Under the pieces are notes generated by a model. It saw nothing but the letters and a program-made list of their open reading frames with translations, was not told where the DNA came from and ran no database searches. Position numbers and translations under genes: made by a program. This document shows positions 8,697 to 16,754 of a DNA stretch of 53,347 nucleotides, piece after piece; within the stretch, counting starts at the first letter, position 1; each line of letters starts with the position of its first letter. The stretch spans positions 1-53,347 of the forward strand of contig NZ_SZVS01000017.1 of the NCBI RefSeq assembly GCF_007670255.1, in the 5' to 3' direction. Origin of the DNA: Paenarthrobacter nicotinovorans. GTDB lineage: Bacteria > Actinomycetota > Actinomycetes > Actinomycetales > Micrococcaceae.

Positions 8697-9031
8697 GCGC
8701 TTTCCCTGCTGAGAATAAAGGTGCGTGGCCGGCCTTCCCGTTTGCCCGACGCGGCTACCGTGACCGTCAGCGTCCCCGAAGCCTCACACCACGTGGAAGG
8801 CCGGACCGCCTGCGCCAGCGCTGCGGCGATCTCCCGCGATTGTGGATGCCGGAAACACAGGTTCTGGTTCCGGGCCAGTATGGTCACCGTGCCACGGTAA
8901 AGGTCGACGGCGGGGATCACCTTGACGGTTGCCGTGCTGGCTGCGGCGGGGGTGCTACGGGCTGTGGCCGGCTCATGGTGGCTTGGCTGCGTGTGGCTCG
9001 GCTGCGTGTGGCTCGGCTCGTGGTACGGCAC
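8693..9031 (-). CDS. Hypothetical protein, 112 residues
   Basis: The GTG at 9031 follows CAGGAG with about 8 nt spacing. The first 20 residues contain the imperfect repeat SHTQP/SHTQP/SHHEP, encoded by a 15-bp DNA repeat. A folded-looking part follows (VKVIPAVDLYRGTVTILAR to the end), with mixed beta-strand character and one paired-looking set of Cys residues. There is no signal peptide or membrane helix. The family is unrecognised. The codon pattern is compatible with a real gene. It is convergent with the small acidic protein gene. Confidence 0.55.
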   Translation of the reverse strand: MPYHEPSHTQPSHTQPSHHEPATARSTPAAASTATVKVIPAVDLYRGTVTILARNQNLCFRHPQSREIAAALAQAVRPSTWCEASGTLTVTVAASGKREGRPRTFILSRESA

Positions 9032-9196
9032 GGGGTTGCTCCTGTGGAGAGTGCTCTTGCCCGCTCGGTTGTCTCAGGTCCGGGACGGGCCGCTTCCTCA
9101 TCCGAACCACCCGTGAACATGGGGTTGGTGCATGGCCAGTCGGAGCTTGGCGCCACATCTCTTGAAGCTGGGACAACCCTACCGCACCTTCCCCCG

Positions 9197-9300
9197 GTTG
9201 TGAGGCCCGCTCTGCGCTCTTTGGGTGGGGTTTGACGCGCAGAGTGGGCCTTCCAACGTGGGGGTCCGTGCGTTGTGAGGCCTGCTCTGCGCTCTTTGGG
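9197..9300. repeat. REP-like element: 29-bp direct repeat pair with internal dyad
   Basis: Copies at 9197-9225 and 9272-9300 are identical except for one C/T difference. The core is GCTCTGCGCTCTTTGGG. Between them, GGCCCGCTCTGCGC at 9204-9217 is inverted at 9237-9250 (GCGCAGAGTGGGCC) with one mismatch, so the transcript could fold. This arrangement is typical of repetitive extragenic palindromes. Confidence 0.65.
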
Positions 9301-9313
9301 CCGGGAACGCAAA

Positions 9314-9350
9314 ACGGCGGTGCTGCCCCGCAAAGGGGCGGCACCGCCGT
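9314..9350 (-). terminator. Intrinsic hairpin terminator of the symporter gene
   Basis: ACGGCGGTGCTGCCCC at 9314-9329 is the inverse of GGGGCGGCACCGCCGT at 9335-9350 with one mismatch, leaving a 5-nt loop. In the minus direction it begins 15 nt after the stop of the symporter gene, and the next bases (9313 to 9311) are read as a short TTT run. Confidence 0.8.
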
Positions 9351-9364
9351 CGTGTATTGCTTGC

Positions 9365-10900
9365 TTAGCTGTTGCTGCCTACCGGGTGTACTTCCGGCGG
9401 CAGTTCCTCCGAGATGGCTCCGGCAACGCGCTTGTCCCAGGCCTCGCGGACGGCTGCGTCCGTGGGCGGGGTCAGCAGGGAGACCACGACGTAGACCACC
9501 AGCGAGGCAGCAAGTCCCCAGTAGATGGGCTCATTGGCGTAAACGCCGTCTTCGCTGGGGATGACACCAACCGCGTACATGATGAGCAGGGCCAGGGTCA
9601 GCACGGAACCGACCGCCATGGACCAGGCAGCTGCGATACCGGTGCCGCGCTTCCACACCAGGCCACCGAGGATGGCGACCAGCAGGCCACCCACCAGGAT
9701 GTCGTAGGCGATGGTCAGGGCGACAACCACGTCCTGCGCGGCCATGGAGATAAGCACGGCGAGGACGCCGAGGCCCAGGACCCAGTAGCGGTTTGCCTTG
9801 ACATCGTGCTCGGGGTTCTCGGTGTCATCGGTGTTGATGTTCTTGCCGAACCAGCTGGCAACGAAAGGCACGACGTCGGCGCGCGCCACTGTTGCGGCGG
9901 CGATCAGGGCGCCCGATGCCGTGGACATCATGGCTGCGACTGCTGCTGCCATGACAAGGCCGCCGATGCCGACGGGAAGGATGTGGGTAGCGACCTCGGC
10001 GTACACCACGTCCTTGCCGAGGTTGGCGACGTCGATGTTGGGCAGTGCAACGCGGGCTGCCAGACCGATCAATGCGCCGGCGATGCCGTAGAGGATGCAG
10101 TAGACGCCGGCCGTGGCGCCACCCCAGCGGGCTACCTTGGCGGTCTTGGCGGTGAAGACGCGCTGCCAGATGTCCTGGCCGATCAGCAGGCCGAGTGTGT
10201 AGACGACGAAGTAGGTAATGATCGTCTGGGTGCCGATGCCGTCGATCTGGAAGAAGCTGTCCTCCAGGCGCGCACGGATGCCGTCCATGCCACCGGCAGC
10301 GTTCAAAGCGAACGGGAGCATCAGGAAGAAGATGCCCACGGTCTTGATGAGGAACTGCACCTGGTCAGCCAGGGTGATGGACCACATGCCGCCGATGGTG
10401 GAGTAAACCAGGACGATTGCGCCGCCGACGGCGATTGCCATCCAGCGTTCCCAGTCGAAGAGCACAACGAAGATGGTGGCGTAGGCGCCGGTGGACGTGG
10501 CACACAGCATCAGCGTGTAGGCCAGCATCACGATGCCGGACGTCTGGGTGGCCTTGCTGCCGTAACGAAGGCTCAGCATCTGGGAGACCGTGTAGATCTT
10601 CAATCGCTGAATGGTGCCGGCGAACAGGAGGCTCAGGAGCAGCACGCCGGAGCCGATGGCGACCACGAGCCACATGCCGGAGATGCCGAACTTGTAGCCG
10701 AGACCCACGCCGCCCACGGTGGATGCGCCACCGAGGACAACAGCGGCCATCGTGCCGGTATAGAGGAAGGGGCCAAGGCGGCGGCCGGCCACCAGGAAGT
10801 CGCTGTTGTTCTTGGTGCGGGACTTGCCCCACCAGCCGAACGCCAGCATGGCGAGCAGGTACACCACCACGATTGCGATGTTAATAGCCGAAGATTCCAT
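9365..10900 (-). CDS. Sodium:solute symporter (SSS family)
   Basis: A 511-residue membrane protein with about 13 predicted helices. It begins MESSAINIAIVVVYLLAMLA, followed by the SSS-type segment SDFLVAGRRLGPFLYTGTMA and a glycine-rich TM2 (GGASTVGGVGLGYKFG). The ATG at 10900 has AAGGACC upstream, so the 8-residue longer reading is rejected. The family couples Na+ to uptake of sugars, amino acids, carboxylates or urea. It is divergent from the XRE-cupin regulator gene at 11180 and close to ureohydrolase and ThDP-decarboxylase genes. Uptake of arginine or a guanidino compound is therefore inferred, not shown. Confidence 0.85.
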   Translation of the reverse strand: MESSAINIAIVVVYLLAMLAFGWWGKSRTKNNSDFLVAGRRLGPFLYTGTMAAVVLGGASTVGGVGLGYKFGISGMWLVVAIGSGVLLLSLLFAGTIQRLKIYTVSQMLSLRYGSKATQTSGIVMLAYTLMLCATSTGAYATIFVVLFDWERWMAIAVGGAIVLVYSTIGGMWSITLADQVQFLIKTVGIFFLMLPFALNAAGGMDGIRARLEDSFFQIDGIGTQTIITYFVVYTLGLLIGQDIWQRVFTAKTAKVARWGGATAGVYCILYGIAGALIGLAARVALPNIDVANLGKDVVYAEVATHILPVGIGGLVMAAAVAAMMSTASGALIAAATVARADVVPFVASWFGKNINTDDTENPEHDVKANRYWVLGLGVLAVLISMAAQDVVVALTIAYDILVGGLLVAILGGLVWKRGTGIAAAWSMAVGSVLTLALLIMYAVGVIPSEDGVYANEPIYWGLAASLVVYVVVSLLTPPTDAAVREAWDKRVAGAISEELPPEVHPVGSNS

Positions 10901-11009
10901 GAATGGTCCTTGGAGCTGATGCACGGAGGTTGGGGTTTTCGACGATACTCCTGCAGGGCGTCGAAGTCTCCGTGCTGACGATTGGAGATTGTGTTTGGAG
11001 CTTGGGGAG

Positions 11010-11034
11010 GTGTTGTGTGCCTCACAGACAACAC
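11010..11034. promoter_or_regulatory. Inverted repeat, candidate XRE-cupin operator
   Basis: GTGTTGT and ACAACAC are separated by 11 nt, in the intergenic region between the divergent symporter and regulator genes. Further TTGT-containing sequence follows at 11036-11060. The position suits autoregulation plus control of the symporter, but this is inference. Confidence 0.4.
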
Positions 11035-11179
11035 TTGTTGCCTCTGAGGATATGTTGTGATCGGAGTAACAGTCAAGATCCTTTGGACTTGGTTACGTCG
11101 GCAGTGGCCTTGTTTACGTGCCTCCCGGCTACTATTGCTCCAATGACAGGGCCACATGACAGGCCTGAAAGGTTCGTGA

Positions 11180-11755
11180 ATGAAGGCTCTACCCGTTGAA
11201 CCGAGCAATGTTCCCGTTGCGATCGGTTCCAGAATCCGCGCGGCCCGGCAAGCGCAGCGACTCACCATTGAGCAGGTGGCTGACGCGACCGGTCTGACCA
11301 AGGGCTTCCTGAGTCGCGTGGAGCGCGACCTGACTTCGCCGTCGGTAGCTTCCTTGGTAACCCTTTGCCAGGTGCTTTCCGTCTCTGTTGGTGACCTTTT
11401 CGCGGCACCGGAGACCCATCTGACCAGGCGCGACGACGGCCCCAGGATTTCCTTGGGCGGCCAGGGAATAGTGGAACGGTTGCTGACTGCCCGCTCCGAG
11501 CGGCGCCTGCAGATCCTGCAGGCCACCATCGAGCCCCGGGGTCGCGGTGAGAACGAGCTCTACGCCGTCGATTGCGATGTTGACGTGCTCCACGTGGTGA
11601 AGGGCCGCATCAAGCTGATCCTGACCAACGAGGAGTACGACCTCGAGGAAGGAGACACACTCTCCTTCCCCGGCCGTGAACCCCACACTTGGATCAACCC
11701 CACGGACGAGACCGTTGAAGTGCTCTGGGTGCTGGTACCGGCAGCAAGCCGGTAG
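11180..11755 (+). CDS. XRE-family transcriptional regulator with cupin sensor domain
   Basis: A 191-residue regulator. Residues 14-68 form an XRE helix-turn-helix (IGSRIRAARQAQRLTIEQVA, then TGLTKGFLSRVERD). Residues 115-185 form a small cupin, with VLHVVKGRIKLIL and EEGDTLSFPGREPHTW, a likely metal or effector pocket. Members such as PuuR control polyamine and amino-acid catabolism. Its position between two transporters and next to the ureohydrolase/ThDP pair makes it the probable local regulator. It ends 3 nt before the stop of the convergent APC permease gene. Confidence 0.87.
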   Translation: MKALPVEPSNVPVAIGSRIRAARQAQRLTIEQVADATGLTKGFLSRVERDLTSPSVASLVTLCQVLSVSVGDLFAAPETHLTRRDDGPRISLGGQGIVERLLTARSERRLQILQATIEPRGRGENELYAVDCDVDVLHVVKGRIKLILTNEEYDLEEGDTLSFPGREPHTWINPTDETVEVLWVLVPAASR

Positions 11756-11758
11756 CGC

Positions 11759-13732
11759 TTAGCCCACGTGGACCCAGGGGCGCCGGGTGATATCCGGCTC
11801 GGCTTCCCGGAGCACCTCGCGGGTCACCGGGGCGATCTCACCTTCGCCGAAGAACAGGAACCTGCTCAGGTTGGAGATGGGGTTGCCCTCGGTCCAGCGG
11901 AAGTAGATGTGCGGCATGAAGCCGGTGACGTCGCGGATGTGCAGGAGCACCGCGGCCAGCGTGTTGGGCACATTGTTGCTGTGGACTTCCAGGATCTTGT
12001 AGCCGTGCCGTTCCTTGCCCACCACCTGGAGCTCTTGTTCGAAGTCCGAGCTGTCGTCCACGATGATCTCGATGAACACGGCGTCGCAGTCCAAGGGGAG
12101 GTGGTTGGCCTGCTGGGCATGCTGCAACTTCTCCCGGTATCTGTCGGCGCTGAAGCGCTTGGGTTCGTGGGCGATGATCCGGACGGGTCCATCGGAGTTG
12201 TTGGCCGTGAACTCCAGGGCCTTTTGGTCCATCTTGATGTGCGTGGCCCGCAGTTCGAAGGCCCGTCGCATGCGGGAGATAAAGCTGACCACCAGGATCG
12301 CCAGGATGAAGAGTGCGGCGATCTTGAGGCCGTCGGGCCGCTCGATGGAGTTGACCACTGTGGTGTAGATGAATACCAGGGAAATGATGCCGAAGCCGAT
12401 CACCTGTGCGCGCTGCTTCTTCCGCCGCGCCGATAGTGTCACGGCAATGGATGCCGAGGTGATCAGGACCAGGACGCCGGTGGCATAGGCGCCGCCTTGG
12501 GCGTTGACGTCGGCCTGGAAAATGATGGTCACGATGAAGGCGATCACCGTGAAAACGAGAACCAGCGGGCGCAGTGCCCGTGACCAGGCAGGTGCCATTC
12601 CGTAGCGGGGCAGGTACCTCGGGACAAGGTTCAGCAACCCGGCCATGGCGGAGGCGCCGGCGAACCATAGGATGGCGATGGTGCTGATGTCGTAGATGGT
12701 CCCGAAGCCGTCACCAAGGAACCTGTGGGCGAGGAACGCCAGTGCGCGGCCGTCGGCCTTCCCGCCTGGCTCGAATTCGGCGGCCGGGATCAGCATGACA
12801 GTGGTGAAGCTGGAGGTGATGAGGAATGAGCTCATGATGATCGCGGCGGTGGTCAGGAGCTTGTGCGCACCCTTGATGCGCCCGGCCGGGTTCGCCTCTG
12901 TATCCGAGGGGTGGCCCTTGATCTGGGGCATCACAGCTACGCCGGTTTCGAAACCGGACAGCCCAAGTGCCAAACGGGGGAACACCAGCAGCGCCAGGGC
13001 GAGCATCATGATGGGATCGCCGTGGGATGTGGTCAATGCGGTCCACCAGTCCGTGATGACGCGGGTCTCGGTGAAGACGTGGCCGATGGAGACGGCGATG
13101 ACCACAAGATTCAACAGAAGGAAGGCGCCCACCAGGACGACCGCAACGTTGATCGCCTCTTTGAAGCCTCGGAGGAAGACGATGCCAAGGCCCGCGATGA
13201 GGGCCAGGGTGATGACTACGTTCTGGCCTTCAAGGAACTCAGGCGCAAACGGGTTCTCGATGAGGTGGGCCGTGGCGTCGGCTGCTGAGAGCGTGATGGT
13301 GATCATGAAGTCCGTCGCCGCGAAGCCCAGCAGGGCGAGGACAAAGAGTTTGCCGCCCCAGCGGGGGAGCAGCCGCTCCAGCATGGAGATGGAACCTTCA
13401 CCGCGTGGGCTTTCCTTGGCCACACGGCGGTAAACGGGCAGCGCGCCGGCAAGTGTGGCCGTGACAAGGAGCAGCGTGGCCAAGGGCGAGAGCAGCCCTG
13501 CCGCCAGTGCCGCGATGGCGGGCTGGTAGCCCAACGTGGAGAAGTAGTCCAGGCCCGTGAGGCACATGACCTTCCACCATGCCTGCGGTTTGTGCGACTC
13601 CGAGGGCTGGCCGTGGGGGCCTTGCCGCTTGCCTGAGGTGTCCGGCATTCCCTCCAGCAGCCAGGGCTTGAGCTTGAAGGAATTCTTGGGCCGGTTGGCC
13701 GGATCGGCCGGAGGCCTCGACAGGGTGGTCAC
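11759..13732 (-). CDS. APC-superfamily permease with long cytoplasmic C-terminus
   Basis: About 657 residues from a GTG at 13732 preceded by AAAGGACACC. The longer reading from 13768 lacks that spacing. About 12 transmembrane helices run from residue 50 (MCLTGLDYFSTLGYQPAIAA) to about 465. The remaining 190 residues are soluble and contain VRIIAHEPKRFSADRYREKL and VFIEIIVDDSSDFEQELQVV, a C-terminal domain seen in large APC permeases of actinobacteria. An amino acid or amine is the likely substrate. The gene is divergent from the ureohydrolase gene with a 218-bp shared upstream region. Confidence 0.8.
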   Translation of the reverse strand: MTTLSRPPADPANRPKNSFKLKPWLLEGMPDTSGKRQGPHGQPSESHKPQAWWKVMCLTGLDYFSTLGYQPAIAALAAGLLSPLATLLLVTATLAGALPVYRRVAKESPRGEGSISMLERLLPRWGGKLFVLALLGFAATDFMITITLSAADATAHLIENPFAPEFLEGQNVVITLALIAGLGIVFLRGFKEAINVAVVLVGAFLLLNLVVIAVSIGHVFTETRVITDWWTALTTSHGDPIMMLALALLVFPRLALGLSGFETGVAVMPQIKGHPSDTEANPAGRIKGAHKLLTTAAIIMSSFLITSSFTTVMLIPAAEFEPGGKADGRALAFLAHRFLGDGFGTIYDISTIAILWFAGASAMAGLLNLVPRYLPRYGMAPAWSRALRPLVLVFTVIAFIVTIIFQADVNAQGGAYATGVLVLITSASIAVTLSARRKKQRAQVIGFGIISLVFIYTTVVNSIERPDGLKIAALFILAILVVSFISRMRRAFELRATHIKMDQKALEFTANNSDGPVRIIAHEPKRFSADRYREKLQHAQQANHLPLDCDAVFIEIIVDDSSDFEQELQVVGKERHGYKILEVHSNNVPNTLAAVLLHIRDVTGFMPHIYFRWTEGNPISNLSRFLFFGEGEIAPVTREVLREAEPDITRRPWVHVG

Positions 13733-13950
13733 GGTGTCCTTTCGCGCAGCACGGTGCTGCTTCCGCAAGGAGCGTATGGTGGCGCCCGACGCCGGAACAC
13801 CGGTTTTTATGGAATCTTTACGCCCGCTGTGAGCGGCATCTCACGCCTCCGGGAAGATGTAAACAAGTGATGCATATTAGGCAACTTTGAGTGTATGATG
13901 GGTGTCACAGTCCCCGTTTCAAACCCACCAACCTAAGGAGTGGCGCAACT
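13733..13950. promoter_or_regulatory. Divergent promoter region, APC permease and ureohydrolase
   Basis: This 218-bp region must carry the promoters of both flanking genes. An extended -10-like TGTATGAT lies just before 13895, close to AGGCAACTTTGAGTGT. The opposite strand of the symporter/regulator intergenic region has AGGCAACAAGTGTTGT, giving a possible shared operator half. No clear -35 was assigned. Confidence 0.35.
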
Positions 13951-15006
13951 TTGGAAGAGCTCCGTATTGAGGCCAACGGCAACCTCGGCCCCATCGATTC
14001 ATCCCGCATTCCGCGCTACGCCGGCGCCGCCACCTACGCCCGGCTTCCCCGTCTGGACCAGGTATCCAAGGCCGACGTCACCGTCGTCGGCGTGCCTTTC
14101 GACTCCGGTGTTTCCTACCGCCCCGGTGCCCGCTTCGGCGCCAACCACGTGCGTGAAGCGAGCCGCCTGCTCCGTCCGTACAACCCGGCCTGGGACGTCA
14201 GCCCGTTCGAGAACATCCAGGTCGCCGACGCCGGCGACATGGCCGTGAACCCGTTCAACATCAACGAGGCCATCGAGACCATCCAGCAGAACGCGCTGGA
14301 CCTGACCGCCAACGGCAGCAAGCTCGTGACCCTTGGTGGTGACCACACCATCGCCCTCCCGCTGCTCCGCGCAGCCGCAGAGCGCGCCGGCGAGCCCATC
14401 GCCATGCTGCACTTCGACGCGCACCTGGACACCTGGGACACCTACTTCGGTGCCGAATACACCCACGGCACTCCGTTCCGCCGCGCCGTCGAGGAAGGCA
14501 TCCTGGACACCGAGGCAATCAGCCACGTCGGTACCCGTGGTCCGCTGTACGGCAAGAAGGACCTCGACGACGACCACCGCTTCGGCTTCGGCATCGTCAC
14601 TTCCGCTGACGTCTACTACCAGGGCGTCCTCGAGACCGTAGCCAAGATCCGCGACCGCATCGGCAACCGCCCGCTGTACATCTCCGTGGACATCGACGTC
14701 CTGGATCCGGCGCACGCACCCGGCACCGGTACTCCCGAAGCCGGCGGCATCACCAGCCGTGAGCTCCTGGAAATCATCCGTGGCTTCCGCGGCATGAACC
14801 TCGTGGGCGCCGACGTCGTGGAGGTCGCCCCGGCCTATGACCACGCCGAAATCACGGGCGTGGCAGGAAGCCATGTTGCCTACGAACTGGTGACCCTGAT
14901 GGCGGACAACGCCGTCGAAGGTGACCGCCACGGCGCGCCGAACGGCTATGCCCAGCAGGCCCTCGGTGCCCGCATCGAGGAACTGGCGAAGGCCACGCAG
15001 CGATGA
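13951..15006 (+). CDS. Ureohydrolase, agmatinase family; likely guanidinobutyrase
   Basis: A 351-residue enzyme from a TTG start at 13951, chosen because TAAGGAG lies about 10 nt upstream. The manganese-ligand motifs of the arginase/agmatinase superfamily are all present: GGDHTIALP, DAHLDTWD, and SVDIDVLDPAHAPGTGTPE. The family hydrolyses a guanidino group to urea plus an amine. The gene overlaps the next one, a ThDP decarboxylase, by 4 nt (ATGA). In Pseudomonas the arginine transaminase pathway uses AruI to make 4-guanidinobutyraldehyde and GbuA to hydrolyse 4-guanidinobutyrate. That pairing suggests GbuA-like function. Agmatine as substrate is the alternative and cannot be excluded by eye. 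Confidence 0.85.
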   Translation: MEELRIEANGNLGPIDSSRIPRYAGAATYARLPRLDQVSKADVTVVGVPFDSGVSYRPGARFGANHVREASRLLRPYNPAWDVSPFENIQVADAGDMAVNPFNINEAIETIQQNALDLTANGSKLVTLGGDHTIALPLLRAAAERAGEPIAMLHFDAHLDTWDTYFGAEYTHGTPFRRAVEEGILDTEAISHVGTRGPLYGKKDLDDDHRFGFGIVTSADVYYQGVLETVAKIRDRIGNRPLYISVDIDVLDPAHAPGTGTPEAGGITSRELLEIIRGFRGMNLVGADVVEVAPAYDHAEITGVAGSHVAYELVTLMADNAVEGDRHGAPNGYAQQALGARIEELAKATQR

Positions 15007-16706
15007 TTGATTTCGACCCCGGCACAGCAGCCCCTACCAAGGGCACCAACCAGCGCAATGGTGGGGACCTCGTCGTCGAGACCCTTGAGGCGCTTGGCGC
15101 GAAGACGGTCTTCGGTATCCCTGGCCAGCATGCGCTGGGCTTGTTTGACGCCATGGGCCGCGGCAATCTGCACTTCGTGTCTTCCCGGGTGGAGAACAAC
15201 TCGGCGTTCGCCGCGGACGGGTACTCCCGTGCGACGGGCGAGGTCGGGGTGTTGTTCCTGTCGACCGGTCCTGGCGCGCTGACGTCCCTGGCCGGTCTGC
15301 AGGAGGCCTATGCCACGGGTGTGCCGATGGTGGTGGTGGCCAGCCAGATCCCGTTGGATGGTCTGGGTGCGCGCCGCAAGGGCATGTTGCACCAGCTCGA
15401 TGACCAGAAGGCCTCGGCGGCGAACGTCACCAAGAGCCAGCGCCTGATCCAGCACGCTTCTGGCATCCCCTCGGCCATCCAGGACGCCTGGACCGAGGCG
15501 ATTTCATCGCCGCAGGGTCCGGTCTGGATCGAAATCCCGCAGAACGTGCTGCTGGACCCGATCATGGTTCCACCAGTGGAGGACGCCCTTGCCGAGGCCT
15601 TCGACAACCCGCCCCGCGTCGAGCTGGTCCGTGAAGCAGTGAAGTGGCTTTCGACGGCGGAACGCCCGGCGATCATCGCCGGCGGCGGTACCCGCCGCGG
15701 CCGGGCAGAGAAGGCGCTGCTCTCCATTGCCGAGCAGCTGCGCGCCCCGGTGATCTGCACCCCCGGCGGCAACGGCGCGTTCCCGTGGAACCACGAGCTG
15801 TCCCTCCAGTCCTGGATCGAGGACCGGTACATGACCGACGTCCTCGAGGACGCGGACGTGCTGATCGTGATCGGCTCGTCCCTGGGTGAGGTGACCTCGA
15901 ACTACTTCACGTTCGAGCCCCGCGGCCGGATCATCCAGATCGACGCCGAACCCCGGGTCCTGGAGTCCAACCGTCCCGGCTTGGGCATCCGTGCCGACGC
16001 CGGTCAGGCTTTGGCTGCGCTGGATGAAGCCCTCAGTGCCGCCGGCGCTGCCACCGCCACCCAGCGCGACTGGCACGGCAGCAGCCCGGAGGAAGTCGTC
16101 AAAGACTCCCTGGCCAAGGTCAAGGCCCGCCTGGAATCACAGGACCTGGCCAAGGAACTGAAGTTCATGTCGGACATCCGTGAGGCTGTACCGGCTGACA
16201 TGCAGACGTTCTGGGACATGACCATCTCCGCGTACTGGGGTTGGTCCTGCTGGGACGCCCGCGAGGGCCAGTTCCACTCCGCCCAGGGCGCAGGCGGCCT
16301 GGGCTACGGTTTCCCGGCTGCAATCGGCGGTGCCGTAGGCCTGGAAACAACCGGGAAGCCGAGCCGTGTGCTGGCTGTTTCCGGTGACGGTTCCTCGATG
16401 TACTCCATCTCGGAACTGGCCACGGCCAAGCAGCACAACGTTCCGGTCACCTGGCTGATCGTGGACGACGGCGGTTACGGCATCCTGCGCGAATACATGG
16501 TTGGTGCCTTCGGCCAGGCCACGGCCACCGAACTCGCCCGCCCTGACTTCGTCAAACTGGCCGAGTCCTTCGGCGTCCCGGCCCGCCGGGTATCCCCGGA
16601 GGACGTGGGGGACGCGCTCAAGGCGTCCTTCGAAGCTGACGGACCCAACGTCGTCGTGGTTGAAACCCTGCTGAAGATGTTCGGCCCCACACACCTGGGC
16701 AACTAG
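15003..16706 (+). CDS. ThDP-dependent decarboxylase; likely 2-ketoarginine decarboxylase (AruI-like)
   Basis: A 567-residue enzyme of the acetolactate synthase/benzoylformate decarboxylase superfamily. The catalytic Glu lies in SSRVENNSAFAADGYSRATG near residue 60. A central NAD/FAD-like domain follows, and the C-terminal ThDP motif reads SGDGSSMYS...VDDGGYG, with Asp where many members have Asn. Length is close to AruI of Pseudomonas. It is translationally coupled to the upstream ureohydrolase gene, and a strong terminator follows. Decarboxylation of 5-guanidino-2-oxopentanoate to 4-guanidinobutyraldehyde is inferred from that pairing. No arginine aminotransferase/oxidase or obvious guanidinobutyraldehyde dehydrogenase lies beside it, so they would have to be elsewhere. 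An acetolactate synthase-like function is the alternative. Confidence 0.8.
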   Translation: MIDFDPGTAAPTKGTNQRNGGDLVVETLEALGAKTVFGIPGQHALGLFDAMGRGNLHFVSSRVENNSAFAADGYSRATGEVGVLFLSTGPGALTSLAGLQEAYATGVPMVVVASQIPLDGLGARRKGMLHQLDDQKASAANVTKSQRLIQHASGIPSAIQDAWTEAISSPQGPVWIEIPQNVLLDPIMVPPVEDALAEAFDNPPRVELVREAVKWLSTAERPAIIAGGGTRRGRAEKALLSIAEQLRAPVICTPGGNGAFPWNHELSLQSWIEDRYMTDVLEDADVLIVIGSSLGEVTSNYFTFEPRGRIIQIDAEPRVLESNRPGLGIRADAGQALAALDEALSAAGAATATQRDWHGSSPEEVVKDSLAKVKARLESQDLAKELKFMSDIREAVPADMQTFWDMTISAYWGWSCWDAREGQFHSAQGAGGLGYGFPAAIGGAVGLETTGKPSRVLAVSGDGSSMYSISELATAKQHNVPVTWLIVDDGGYGILREYMVGAFGQATATELARPDFVKLAESFGVPARRVSPEDVGDALKASFEADGPNVVVVETLLKMFGPTHLGN

Positions 16707-16712
16707 GACACA

Positions 16713-16750
16713 AGGAAGCCCCCGCACAGTGTTTTGTGCGGGGGCTTCCT
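16713..16750. terminator. Bidirectional hairpin terminator
   Basis: AGGAAGCCCCCGCACA at 16713-16728 is perfectly inverted at 16735-16750 around a 6-nt loop. It lies between the ends of the convergent ThDP enzyme and MHS transporter genes and can serve both. Confidence 0.9.
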
Positions 16751-16754
16751 GCGT

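Larger units (their letters stand above)
9032..9364. other. Noncoding stretch with repeats
   Basis: No convincing gene lies here. The stretch holds the promoter side of the GTG-start gene at 9031, two copies of a 29-bp repeat, a dyad, and the terminator of the symporter gene. Confidence 0.6.

Noticed and set aside
9275..10978. Plus-strand reading of 567 residues opposite the SSS symporter gene
   Set aside because: Low-complexity composition and complete overlap with a membrane protein that has clear SSS motifs.
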